This document shows positions 1 through 6,538 of a DNA stretch of 7,456 nucleotides, piece after piece. Both the position numbers and the translations under genes were made by a program. The notes beneath the pieces were generated by a model. That model made no database searches and was not told where the DNA came from. It saw nothing but the letters and a program-made list of their open reading frames with translations. The DNA comes from Bacteroidota bacterium (lineage in GTDB: Bacteria > Bacteroidota > Bacteroidia > Bacteroidales > B39-G9): contig JAUVJB010000152.1 in NCBI GenBank assembly GCA_030592465.1, positions 1 through 7,456 of the forward strand, written 5' to 3'. Numbering within the stretch: the stretch's first letter is position 1; every line of letters begins with the position of its first letter.

Positions 1-30
1 ATAATTTTATAATTTTAACTTTACAAAAAA

Positions 31-139
31 GCCACAGATTCACAGATTATATAAAACTGAAAATATCCTAAGAATTATTTTTCAAATCTATCCTAATATT
101 TGATAATTATTATCCATTTAAAATCTGAGAATCTGTGGC
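31..139. repeat. 18-bp inverted repeat with internal octamer duplication
   Basis: The arms lie at 31-48 and 122-139 and are reverse complements at 17 of 18 positions. The left arm ends in two tandem CACAGATT octamers (33-40 and 41-48). The right arm has the matching AATCTGAG/AATCTGTG pair. The 73 bases between the arms are AT-rich and hold no ORF; the word TATCCTAA occurs there twice (64-71, 89-96). From memory, words of the CCACAGATTCACAGATT type are recurrent intergenic repeats in many Bacteroidetes and environmental genomes, so this is probably a dispersed non-coding repeat rather than an operator of the next gene. Its distance from the loop makes it a poor terminator. Confidence 0.75.
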
Positions 140-182
140 AATTATTAGTTTATATAACACTGATTAGTTACAAAATATTTTA

Positions 183-190
183 TACATTTG
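183..190 (+). promoter_or_regulatory. Candidate Bacteroidetes -7 promoter box
   Basis: TACATTTG matches all six fixed positions of the Bacteroidetes sigma-ABfr -7 consensus TAnnTTTG. It lies 27 bases before the ATG at 218, which gives a short leader. A convincing -33 TTG-type box is not visible about 19-21 bases upstream (the region reads TGATTAGTTAC), so the call rests on the -7 element and its position alone. Confidence 0.45.
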
Positions 191-217
191 TTATAAATTA
201 ACTTAACCAATTTTGAG

Positions 218-2023
218 ATGAAAAATATTTTTAGTTTTTTAATTACACTTATATTTTTACAATCTGTAAATGCTCAAACTATAGATGAAATAAAAAGCAA
301 TTGTAATGTTTACCTTTGGGGACAAGGGAAAGGCTTAACATTAAAAAAAGCAGACCAGGAAGCATTGGCTATGCTAATATCACAAATATCTACACAAGTT
401 GAGAGCAGTTTTACATTGCTAAAAAATGAAATGAGTCAAAACGGTAATAGTGAACATTTTACAGAGACTTTTAACTCTGTTATTAATACTTACTCAAATG
501 CTACACTTAAAAACACCGGGCGAATTGTACTTGGAAATGAGCCTGATGCTGAAGTATTTAGATATATTAAACGTGATGAAGTAAAAAAAGTATTTGCTGC
601 AAGAAAAGATAAAATTATTGGTTTTACATCAAATGCGGAAAACTCATTAGAAAAAAATCAGCTTGCCGATGCCTTACGGTATTATTACTGGGCATTAACA
701 TTACTAAAAAGCCATCCTGATGGAGATAAAATTAATTATACTGATAAAACAGGACAAAAACAGCTGCTTGCCACTTGGCTGCCTATGCAAATTAATAATG
801 TTTTCGACGGTATTAATATTAAAATAAAAAATATAGAAAAGGAAGAAAATTACACAACTTTTATTTTAAACATTTTTTATAAAAATAAACCAATCGTAAA
901 TTTTGATTATTCGTACTGGGATGGTTCAGACTGGAGTAATCTTATAAGTGGTAGAAACGGAATAGGATTGGTCGAATTGTACGGTGCTGCTAAAGATGCT
1001 AAAAAAATAAAAATAAAAGCAGAATATATTTTCCAGGGCGAAGCAAGAATTGACAGAGAACTTGAGGATGTTTTACAAAAAATTGATCCAATTCCTTTTA
1101 GGAACAGCTATTTTACAGTATCTCTTATAATTGCCAAAAAAACAGAAGAAGTTGGCGAGCCTGTTAAAGCTGAAATTAATGAAGCTATATTTACAGAAGT
1201 ACAAGATAAATATCCTTTTGAAAAAAGTATTAATAATATTTTAATAAGTATAAAAACAAAAAATTATACCGACATACAAAATGAATTTACTTCTGAAGGT
1301 TATAATGTTTTTAAAAAACTTATTCAATATGGAAATGCAAAAGTATTAGGAAATCCGGAATTAAAATTTATTGCTTTTAACAATAAGGTTATTTGTCGTT
1401 CTGTACCTATGAGCTTTAATTTTAAAAGTAACAACAAACAATTTATCGAAAACGTAATTTTTTATTTCAATTCATCAGGAAAAGTTGAAACACTATCTTT
1501 TGCATTATCTAAAGCAGCTTTAAATGATATTATTAATAAAAAAGTTTGGAAAGAATATGACCGTATGATTTTGGTTAATTTTTTAGAACATTATAAAACT
1601 GCATACGCTTTAAAAAGACTGAATTATATAGAAAGTATATTTGCCGATGATGCTTTAATAATTACAGGCGCATTTGTAAAAGTTAAACCAAACGAAATAA
1701 ATAAATATACAAGCAACAGGATAGTTAAGTTTAACCGACAAACCAAACAAGAGTATATTAAAAATCTAAAATATACTTTTAACAGTAAAGAATATGTTAA
1801 TATAAAATTTGAAGATAGTAAAATTCGTAAAGCAGGTAAAGGCGGTGATATTTATGGAGTACAGATTAAACAGAATTATTATTCATCGAATTATGGTGAT
1901 GTTGGTTACCTGTTTTTAATGGTTGATTTGAATGATTCCAACGAACCAATTATTCATGTTCGCACCTGGCAGCCTGTAGTTAGTAAAAATGACAGCATTT
2001 ATGGATTAAGCGATTTTTTTTAA
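218..2023 (+). CDS. Exported LPP20-like protein with C-terminal NTF2-like region, function unknown
   Basis: This is a 601-residue protein of unknown function. Residues 1-19 form a signal peptide (K-N at the start, hydrophobic 4-16, likely cleavage after VNA before Q20). No lipobox cysteine is present, so it is probably periplasmic rather than a lipoprotein. Residues about 25-130 resemble the LPP20 family: a GQGKGLTLKKADQEAL segment followed by a helical stretch (LISQISTQVES). Residues 138-165 look like one TPR-type helical hairpin (AENSLEKNQLADALRYYYWA). The middle is beta-rich and unassigned. The last ~135 residues, from NYIESIFADDALIITG to GDVGYLFLMVDLND and IHVRTWQP, resemble an NTF2-like fold recurrent at the C-termini of exported Bacteroidetes proteins. 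It stands alone, with its own promoter box and a convergent neighbour. The ATG at 218 is chosen because the signal peptide starts there. Domain labels come from recall of the families, not from a search. Confidence 0.8.
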   Translation: MKNIFSFLITLIFLQSVNAQTIDEIKSNCNVYLWGQGKGLTLKKADQEALAMLISQISTQVESSFTLLKNEMSQNGNSEHFTETFNSVINTYSNATLKNTGRIVLGNEPDAEVFRYIKRDEVKKVFAARKDKIIGFTSNAENSLEKNQLADALRYYYWALTLLKSHPDGDKINYTDKTGQKQLLATWLPMQINNVFDGINIKIKNIEKEENYTTFILNIFYKNKPIVNFDYSYWDGSDWSNLISGRNGIGLVELYGAAKDAKKIKIKAEYIFQGEARIDRELEDVLQKIDPIPFRNSYFTVSLIIAKKTEEVGEPVKAEINEAIFTEVQDKYPFEKSINNILISIKTKNYTDIQNEFTSEGYNVFKKLIQYGNAKVLGNPELKFIAFNNKVICRSVPMSFNFKSNNKQFIENVIFYFNSSGKVETLSFALSKAALNDIINKKVWKEYDRMILVNFLEHYKTAYALKRLNYIESIFADDALIITGAFVKVKPNEINKYTSNRIVKFNRQTKQEYIKNLKYTFNSKEYVNIKFEDSKIRKAGKGGDIYGVQIKQNYYSSNYGDVGYLFLMVDLNDSNEPIIHVRTWQPVVSKNDSIYGLSDFF

Positions 2024-2029
2024 ATTCAT

Positions 2030-2104
2030 GAGTCCTCTCCGAAAAGTGTTTTTTTGACACAAAGGCACGAAGACATCCGCCAGCTGGTGGATAGTTTTCG
2101 GAGT
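2030..2104. repeat. GC-rich palindromic spacer between convergent genes
   Basis: This intergenic stretch has a layered structure. The outer arms CTCCGAAAA (2037-2045) and TTTTCGGAG (2095-2103) are exact reverse complements. Inside them, ATCCGCCAGCTGGTGGAT (2075-2092) is an 18-nt palindrome in which every position pairs except one G·T wobble (2079 with 2088). Between lies GACACAAAGGCACGAAGAC (2056-2074), which resembles, from memory, a widespread bacterial intergenic repeat word (cacaaaggcacgaagacac). The GC-rich core stands out in a genome of roughly 25-30% GC. The position between two convergent stops would suit a bidirectional terminator, but no T-run directly follows the stem, so I call it a repeat. 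The T7 tract at 2049-2055 lies inside the outer arms. Confidence 0.65.
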
Positions 2105-2115
2105 AGTCTCAAACT

Positions 2116-2607
2116 TTACATCTTCAACTCAATAATTTCCATATCCTTAATATTTTTATTATCAATAGTAAAACGGATTAATGTTCTAACCTGCTGATAT
2201 CCACTTTTACCGGCAGCTCCCGGGTTAATATGTAATAAATTTAATTTTTTATCATATATAACTTTTAATATGTGTGAATGTCCGCATATAAATAATTTAG
2301 GTGGGTTTCTGAAAATTCCGGGTTTTACTTCTTTCGAATAATTATTTGGATAACCTCCTATATGAGTAATCCATACATCAACATTTTCGCACATAAAACG
2401 TAGATGTTTCGGATAAACAATTCTAATATCTTGACCGTCAATATTTCCATATACGGCTCTTAAAGGTTTAAAAGCAGATAGCTTATCGGCTAATTGAATA
2501 TTTCCAATATCGCCTGCATGCCATATCTCATCACAGTTAGCAAAATATTTAAATATCTTTTCGTCTAAATATGAGTGTGTGTCTGATAACAGTCCGATTT
2601 TTGTCAT
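2116..2607 (-). CDS. YfcE/MJ0936-type metallophosphoesterase
   Basis: This is a 163-residue calcineurin-like phosphoesterase of the Metallophos_2 (YfcE/MJ0936/VPS29) family. These are small cytoplasmic enzymes that hydrolyse phosphodiesters, with the natural substrate usually unknown. All metal-binding motifs are present in order: SDTH (D9, H11), GDIG (D33), GNID (N55, D57), ITHIGG (H82) and GHSH (H110, H112), followed by the typical NPGAAG (128-133). The length is normal for the single-domain family (about 155-185). The ATG at 2607 places SDTH at residues 8-11, as expected. The gene is convergent with the upstream exported protein and divergent from rsmE across an 80-bp shared promoter region. 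It is probably active. The substrate cannot be told from sequence. Confidence 0.93.
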   Translation of the reverse strand: MTKIGLLSDTHSYLDEKIFKYFANCDEIWHAGDIGNIQLADKLSAFKPLRAVYGNIDGQDIRIVYPKHLRFMCENVDVWITHIGGYPNNYSKEVKPGIFRNPPKLFICGHSHILKVIYDKKLNLLHINPGAAGKSGYQQVRTLIRFTIDNKNIKDMEIIELKM

Positions 2608-2627
2608 GATTAAGTTTAAAATTATAA

Positions 2628-2635
2628 CAAAAATA
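2628..2635 (-). promoter_or_regulatory. Candidate -7 box for the metallophosphoesterase gene
   Basis: On the minus strand these bases read TATTTTTG, which fits TAnnTTTG exactly and lies 20 bases upstream of the ATG at 2607. No clear -33 TTG element is visible at the expected distance. The DNA is so AT-rich that a chance match is quite possible. Confidence 0.3.
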
Positions 2636-2659
2636 TTATAACTTCGTTAAAATTATATT

Positions 2660-2667
2660 AATCTTTG
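2660..2667 (+). promoter_or_regulatory. Weak candidate -7 box for rsmE
   Basis: AATCTTTG differs from TAnnTTTG only at its first base and ends 20 bases before the rsmE ATG. It lies in the 80-bp divergent region shared with the metallophosphoesterase gene, where some promoter must exist. It is the best match on this strand, but it is weak. Confidence 0.25.
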
Positions 2668-2687
2668 TAAAAACTTATTATAATTAA

Positions 2688-3392
2688 ATGAACTTATTTT
2701 ATACTCCTGACATTACACCTGATTTTTATTTGCTAAATGAAACAGAATCAAAACATTGTGTGAAAGTGTTACGACTTCGTAATGAGGATGTAATATTTTT
2801 AATTGATGGTAAAGGAGGTTTTTATAAAGCCCAAATAATTGATGATAATCCCAAAAAGTGTTTGGTAAAGATTATTGAAACAAAAAAAGAATATAATAAA
2901 AGAGATTTTTATGTTCATATAGCAATAGCACCAACAAAAAATATTGATAGATTTGAATGGTTTTTAGAAAAAGCAACTGAGATTGGAATTGATGAGATAA
3001 CACCAATTGTTTGCCAATATTCTGAACGCAAAATTATTAAACCCGAAAGATTAAATAAAGTAATAACTTCGGCAATGAAGCAGTCGTTAAAAGCTTATCA
3101 TCCGATTTTAAATGACATTACTAAATTTGATGACTTTATTAAAAAAGATTTTCAAGGCAACAAATTTATTGCTCATTGTTACAATGATAATCTTATGAGT
3201 TTAAAAAATGTAGCAAAAAGTAAAAAAGATGCTATTATTTTAATTGGTCCCGAAGGTGATTTTTCAATTGATGAAGTTAAAAAAGCTGTTGATAATGATT
3301 ATACTGAAATTAGTCTAAGTAACAGTAGATTACGAACAGAAACAGCAGGTGTTGTGGCTTGCCATACTGTAAATTTATTAAATGATGAGTGA
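2688..3392 (+). CDS. rsmE: 16S rRNA (uracil-1498-N3)-methyltransferase RsmE
   Basis: RsmE transfers a methyl group from S-adenosylmethionine to N3 of U1498 in 16S rRNA, acting in the cytoplasm on the small ribosomal subunit. The 234-residue length is normal. Residues 1-70 form the PUA-like RNA-binding domain, with the family pattern HCVKVLRLR (23-31) and IDGKGGFYKAQI (39-50). From about residue 73 a SPOUT methyltransferase domain follows: FEWFLEKATEIGIDEITPI (89-107), QYSERK (110-115), AMKQS (129-133), the cofactor-binding IGPEGDFS (186-193) and LSNSRLRTETAG (210-221), which form the trefoil knot. The motif usually reads LGxRILRTETA, and here SNSRLRTETA keeps the key residues. The ATG at 2688 is the natural start, because the N-terminal FYTPDI segment is typical. 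A GC-rich palindrome begins 16 bases after the stop. The DUF4159 gene follows after 131 bases and may be co-transcribed. Confidence 0.96.
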   Translation: MNLFYTPDITPDFYLLNETESKHCVKVLRLRNEDVIFLIDGKGGFYKAQIIDDNPKKCLVKIIETKKEYNKRDFYVHIAIAPTKNIDRFEWFLEKATEIGIDEITPIVCQYSERKIIKPERLNKVITSAMKQSLKAYHPILNDITKFDDFIKKDFQGNKFIAHCYNDNLMSLKNVAKSKKDAIILIGPEGDFSIDEVKKAVDNDYTEISLSNSRLRTETAGVVACHTVNLLNDE

Positions 3393-3408
3393 GTTACAAA
3401 GTAATGAC

Positions 3409-3434
3409 CTGGCAGAGTGCGGAGCTCCTGCCAG
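3409..3434. repeat. GC-rich palindrome interrupted by a 6-nt insertion
   Basis: CTGGCA (3409-3414), GGAGCTCC (3421-3428) and TGCCAG (3429-3434) together make a perfect 20-nt palindrome. It is split by six extra bases, GAGTGC (3415-3420), on the left side only. As a simple hairpin the exact stem is 7 bp (3409-3415 with 3428-3434) around a 12-nt loop. Its GC content far exceeds the surrounding DNA. It sits 16 bases after the rsmE stop, where a terminator or an mRNA-processing hairpin could lie, but no T-run follows. It could equally be a dispersed palindromic repeat. Confidence 0.65.
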
Positions 3435-3523
3435 CGTCTGATAATAATATAAACTTAGCTCTTTTGAATTTATAATCCGAAAGAGCAGTATAGCATAGTA
3501 AATTATTTACAAAAAAGATACAA

Positions 3524-4186
3524 ATGAAATTATACAAATTAATTTTTATTTTTTTAATATTTTCAACATTCGATTTGTTTGCACAAACCGGTTCTGTAAA
3601 AATCGGTTTGCTTAAATATAATGGGGGAGGAGACTGGTATGCAAATCTTGAGACATCTCTGCCAAATTTAATAAAGTTCTGCAATAAAAATTTACATACA
3701 AATATTGATGAAAAACAAGGAATAGTTGATGTTGGAAGTCCTGATATTTATAATTATCCTATTGTACACATGACCGGACACGGGAATGTTATTTTTTCGC
3801 AACAAGATGTAGAAAATTTACGTAATTATTTAATTTCAGGTGGTTTTCTTCACATTGACGATAACTATGGTTTAAATATATATATTAGACGAGAAGTGAA
3901 GAAAGTTTTTCCTAATATTGATTTTGTTGAGTTGCCTTTTTCATACCCTATTTATCATCAAAAATATGATTTTCCTAAAGGATTGCCAAAAATTCATAAA
4001 CACGATGGTAAACCGCCACAAGGTTTTGGTATTATTTATAAAGGACGATTAGTATGTTTTTACACTTATGAGTGTGACCTTGGCGATGGTTGGGAAGATC
4101 AAATAATTCACAACGATTCACAGGAAAAAAGGCTTGAAGCTCTTAAAATGGGTGCTAATATTATTAGTTATGTATTTGATAATTAA
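3524..4186 (+). CDS. DUF4159 domain exported protein
   Basis: This 220-residue protein has a signal peptide (residues 1-20, MKLYKLIFIFLI core, cleavage predicted after FA20 before QTG), so the mature part is probably periplasmic. Nearly the whole mature chain matches the DUF4159 family, a glutamine-amidotransferase-like (flavodoxin-like) fold without a known enzymatic reaction. Hallmarks are YPIVHMTGHGN (78-88), NLRNYLISGGFLHIDDNYG (98-116), LPKIHKHDGKPPQGFGI (154-170) and the very conserved YECDLGDGWED (182-192), then IHND and ALKMGANIISYVF at the end. The high density of H, D and G in these motifs suggests a metal or ligand site, which is inference. The gene starts a compact run with the GT9 gene 9 bases downstream. 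From memory, DUF4159 genes often sit beside rsmE in Bacteroidetes. The ATG at 3524 is supported by the signal peptide. No SD is seen. Confidence 0.92.
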   Translation: MKLYKLIFIFLIFSTFDLFAQTGSVKIGLLKYNGGGDWYANLETSLPNLIKFCNKNLHTNIDEKQGIVDVGSPDIYNYPIVHMTGHGNVIFSQQDVENLRNYLISGGFLHIDDNYGLNIYIRREVKKVFPNIDFVELPFSYPIYHQKYDFPKGLPKIHKHDGKPPQGFGIIYKGRLVCFYTYECDLGDGWEDQIIHNDSQEKRLEALKMGANIISYVFDN

Positions 4187-4195
4187 TTTTTTTTA

Positions 4196-5182
4196 ATGAA
4201 TTCATTTTTAATTATACAAACCGCCTTTATTGGTGATGTAATTCTCGCTACAGCAGTAATTGAGAAATTACATAAATATTACCCTGACGCAAAAATTGAT
4301 TTTTTGCTGCGCAAGGGCAATGAAAATCTTTTAAATAATCATCCTTATATTAACAATTTAATTATCTGGAATAAAAAAAATAAAAAATATAAAAACCTGT
4401 TTCATATTTTAGCCTTAGTTCGTAAACAAAAATACGACTATGTTATTAATTTACAACGATTTACATCAACCGGTTTTATAACATCCTTTTCACAAGCTAA
4501 AAATAAAGTCGGCTTTCGTAATAATCCGTTTTCAATATTTTTTACAAAACGCATTAAGCATACAATACATGCAGGAACACACGAAGTTGACAGAATTAAT
4601 TGCTTAATAAAACATATTACAGATAATCAGCCTGTGCGTCCAAAGCTTCATCCTTCAATTTTAGATTTTGAAAATGTGCGTAAGTATAAAAATACTGAAT
4701 ATATTTGTATAGCACCAACATCGGTATGGTTTACGAAACAGTTTCCTGCAAAAAAATGGGTAGAATTTATTAATAAATTACAATCAAACTTAACAGTGTA
4801 TCTTCTTGGAGCTAAAAATGATTTTGATGCTTGTAAAAAAATTCAACATCAATGTAAAGATATTAATATTGTTAACCTTGCAGGAAAAATAAGTTTAATT
4901 GAATCAGCCGCCTTAATTAACGATGCTAAAATGACTTATGTTAATGATTCTGCACCTTTGCACATTGCATCTGCTATGAATTCACCCACAGCTGCTGTTT
5001 TTTGCTCAACAGTTCCCGATTTTGGTTTTGGTCCTTTGGCAGATAAATCAACAATAATTCAAACACATCAAAATTTAATTTGTCGTCCATGTGGGTTGCA
5101 TGGGAAAAAGAAATGCAAGACAGGTGGTTTTGAATGTGCTAATTCTATAGATATTAATGAAATGTTAAACTTATTAAATTAG
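4196..5182 (+). CDS. Glycosyltransferase family 9 (ADP-heptose:LPS heptosyltransferase-like)
   Basis: This 328-residue GT-B enzyme of family GT9 probably transfers a heptose or similar sugar from a nucleotide donor to the core of lipopolysaccharide at the cytoplasmic face of the inner membrane. The N-terminal domain opens with LIIQTAFIGDVILATAVI (5-22), where D14 lies in the position of the proposed catalytic Asp of WaaC/WaaF. The C-terminal nucleotide-binding domain has APTSVWFTKQFPAKKWVEF (173-191), LLGAKND (203-209), NLAGKISLIESAALI (227-241) and VNDSAPLHIASAMNSPTAAVF (249-269, with D251 and H256). The C-terminal tail carries four cysteines in CRPCGLHGKKKC...C (C296, C299, C307, C314), a pattern common in GT9 proteins and possibly structural or metal-binding. 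Its 9-bp gaps on both sides point to one transcript with the DUF4159 and DUF364 genes. The exact donor and acceptor cannot be told from sequence. Confidence 0.92.
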   Translation: MNSFLIIQTAFIGDVILATAVIEKLHKYYPDAKIDFLLRKGNENLLNNHPYINNLIIWNKKNKKYKNLFHILALVRKQKYDYVINLQRFTSTGFITSFSQAKNKVGFRNNPFSIFFTKRIKHTIHAGTHEVDRINCLIKHITDNQPVRPKLHPSILDFENVRKYKNTEYICIAPTSVWFTKQFPAKKWVEFINKLQSNLTVYLLGAKNDFDACKKIQHQCKDINIVNLAGKISLIESAALINDAKMTYVNDSAPLHIASAMNSPTAAVFCSTVPDFGFGPLADKSTIIQTHQNLICRPCGLHGKKKCKTGGFECANSIDINEMLNLLN

Positions 5183-5191
5183 TAATTAAAA

Positions 5192-5884
5192 ATGGAAGAG
5201 CCTTTAAAAAAATTATATAATAAATTCGGTGTAAATATTAATAATATTAAAGAGGTTATTTGTGGTGATAAATACACTGTTGTACTTTTAAAAAACGGGA
5301 ATATCGGAGTTTGTGCTAACCTTAACAATAAAATAAATATTAATATTGACGATATTCAGATACCCGATTTTAATAATTTTGAACACCGCATTGTGTTGAA
5401 CGCATATTTTAATGCTGAGCTTAATTATTTAAATAATTATAATCATAACGTTGATATTTTTGATGGTATAGATTTTAAAAAATATAACAAATTAGTGATG
5501 ATTGGCTACTTTAAGCCGTTGTTAAAGAAATTTAAAAAGAATGATATTAATGTATCAATTTTTGATATGTTTGACCGTGATGATGTGCTTACACCAATGG
5601 AAGAGCAAATTGATTATGTTAAAAAAGCCGATGCAATTATTCTTACTTCAACATCAATTTTTAATAATACATTTTTAAATATTGTTAATAACTCAAATAA
5701 TTGTGAAATATTTCTATTAGGACCATCATCAATAATGCATCCTGAGATTTTAAAATATAAAAATGTAAAAACAGTTTTTGGTTCTGTTTTTGAAAAAAAT
5801 GATTCAAGAGTTATCGATATAATAAAAGAAGGCTTTGGTACTCAGTATTTTTTACCTTACGGGGGAAAAGTATCTTTACAATAA
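5192..5884 (+). CDS. DUF4213/DUF364 protein (putative heavy-metal chelation domain)
   Basis: This 230-residue cytoplasmic protein has no signal peptide. Residues about 1-85 fit DUF4213 (enolase N-terminal-like fold): EVICGDKYTVVLLKNGNIGVC (21-41). Residues about 88-228 fit DUF364, a Rossmann-like domain: LVMIGYFKPLLKKF (101-114), VSIFDMFDRDD (121-131), ADAIILTSTSIFNNTFLNI (146-164), IFLLGPSSIMHPEIL (173-187), VKTVFGS (192-198) and IKEGFG (211-216). Solved relatives are described as putative heavy-metal chelation proteins, sometimes encoded near nitrogenase or molybdenum/iron genes. No such genes are visible here. The family often has TGS where this protein has TSTS (152-155). The gene lies 9 bases after the GT9 stop and ends 8 bases from a convergent stop, so it is the last gene of the run. 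Its role beside an LPS-type glycosyltransferase is unclear. Confidence 0.88.
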   Translation: MEEPLKKLYNKFGVNINNIKEVICGDKYTVVLLKNGNIGVCANLNNKININIDDIQIPDFNNFEHRIVLNAYFNAELNYLNNYNHNVDIFDGIDFKKYNKLVMIGYFKPLLKKFKKNDINVSIFDMFDRDDVLTPMEEQIDYVKKADAIILTSTSIFNNTFLNIVNNSNNCEIFLLGPSSIMHPEILKYKNVKTVFGSVFEKNDSRVIDIIKEGFGTQYFLPYGGKVSLQ

Positions 5885-5892
5885 ATAGAGTA

Positions 5893-6402
5893 TTAAAAAC
5901 CTTTTACAGGAGTAATCATGTGTTCAATTAAAACGCCAACGCAACCAATGTTTTTGGTTTTGGGTAAAACACCGTGTTTTTTGTTTTGGCTTTCTGTTTC
6001 CCCCGGAACAAATATTTCAATTGATATTACTCTTGATTCAAAAACAGTAAATTCGAAAATTTTTGAATAGTTATCCTCAGCGTTATCGTATAAAATATCG
6101 CCTGTTTCATCATCAAGAAGTTTAAATTCAATAGTATCCCCTAAAATTTCGTCATTACAAATGGAAATACGATAATCCCGACCATTGAATATTTCAAAAT
6201 TCATTTTTGATGTTTGTCCCTTTACAAATAAGGCACTCCTTGATGATTCGTTATAGTGGTAATATTTGTTTTCTGAATATTTGCAGTTATTTTTCTGATA
6301 GTCTAAACACATTGGCTTGTAATCATTACTTTGACCATAAGAAAATAATGTTGCAAAGCTTAATGAAAAGGTTAAGAATAGTAGGTTTATAAAAGATTTC
6401 AT
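5893..6402 (-). CDS. Small exported Bacteroidetes protein of unknown function
   Basis: From the ATG at 6402 this is a 169-residue protein. The frame can be extended one codon to a TTG at 6405, but the adjacent ATG is the more likely start. Residues 1-23 are a signal peptide (MKSFINLLFLTFSLSFATLF core, cleavage likely near SYG before Q24). The mature protein is a predicted beta-rich single domain with the recognisable segments YYHYNESSRSALFVKGQTS (47-65), FNGRDYRISICND (72-84), LGDTIEFKLLDDETGDILYDN (88-107), FEFTVFESRVISIEIFVPG (117-135) and CVGVLIEH (154-161). I recall very similar architecture in many Bacteroidetes hypotheticals but know no function. Three cysteines lie outside the core (C32, C40, C154) and one inside it (C82). 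The gene runs convergent to the DUF364 gene with stops 8 bases apart and no obvious terminator hairpin between them. No TAnnTTTG box is visible in the 136 bases upstream. Confidence 0.85.
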   Translation of the reverse strand: MKSFINLLFLTFSLSFATLFSYGQSNDYKPMCLDYQKNNCKYSENKYYHYNESSRSALFVKGQTSKMNFEIFNGRDYRISICNDEILGDTIEFKLLDDETGDILYDNAEDNYSKIFEFTVFESRVISIEIFVPGETESQNKKHGVLPKTKNIGCVGVLIEHMITPVKGF

Positions 6403-6476
6403 CAATAATAATTTGTTAATGATTTATAATAATTATAGTTATGATTTTGAGCTTTCAAAATAATAATAAATTTATC

Positions 6477-6506
6477 AAAAAAAAAATATTAAACCCATAT
6501 TTAATA
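6477..6506 (-). terminator. Candidate intrinsic terminator of the GNAT gene
   Basis: On the minus strand, 32 bases after the GNAT stop, TATTAAA (6506-6500) and TTTAATA (6493-6487) form a 7-bp stem around the 6-nt loop TATGGG. An uninterrupted run of ten Ts (6486-6477) follows at once. The geometry of stem followed directly by a T tract, at the end of a gene and before the next one, is that of a Rho-independent terminator. The stem contains only A-T pairs, so it would be weak. Confidence 0.4.
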
Positions 6507-6538
6507 ACGCAGGTTGTATGTACAAAATTGCCTTAAAA

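Noticed and set aside
3394..3684. 96-codon open frame on the minus strand
   Set aside because: It overlaps the signal-peptide end of the well-supported DUF4159 gene and the GC-rich palindrome, has no recognisable domain, and its composition is that of antisense shadow.
5885..5892. Bidirectional terminator between the convergent DUF364 and hypothetical genes
   Set aside because: Only 8 bases separate the stops, and I see no inverted repeat spanning them.
6207..6392. 61-codon open frame on the plus strand
   Set aside because: It lies wholly antisense to the exported hypothetical protein and has no recognisable features.
6403..6405. TTG as the start of the exported hypothetical protein
   Set aside because: An ATG follows at once (6402-6400) and begins the typical signal peptide MKSF. 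No SD favours the TTG.
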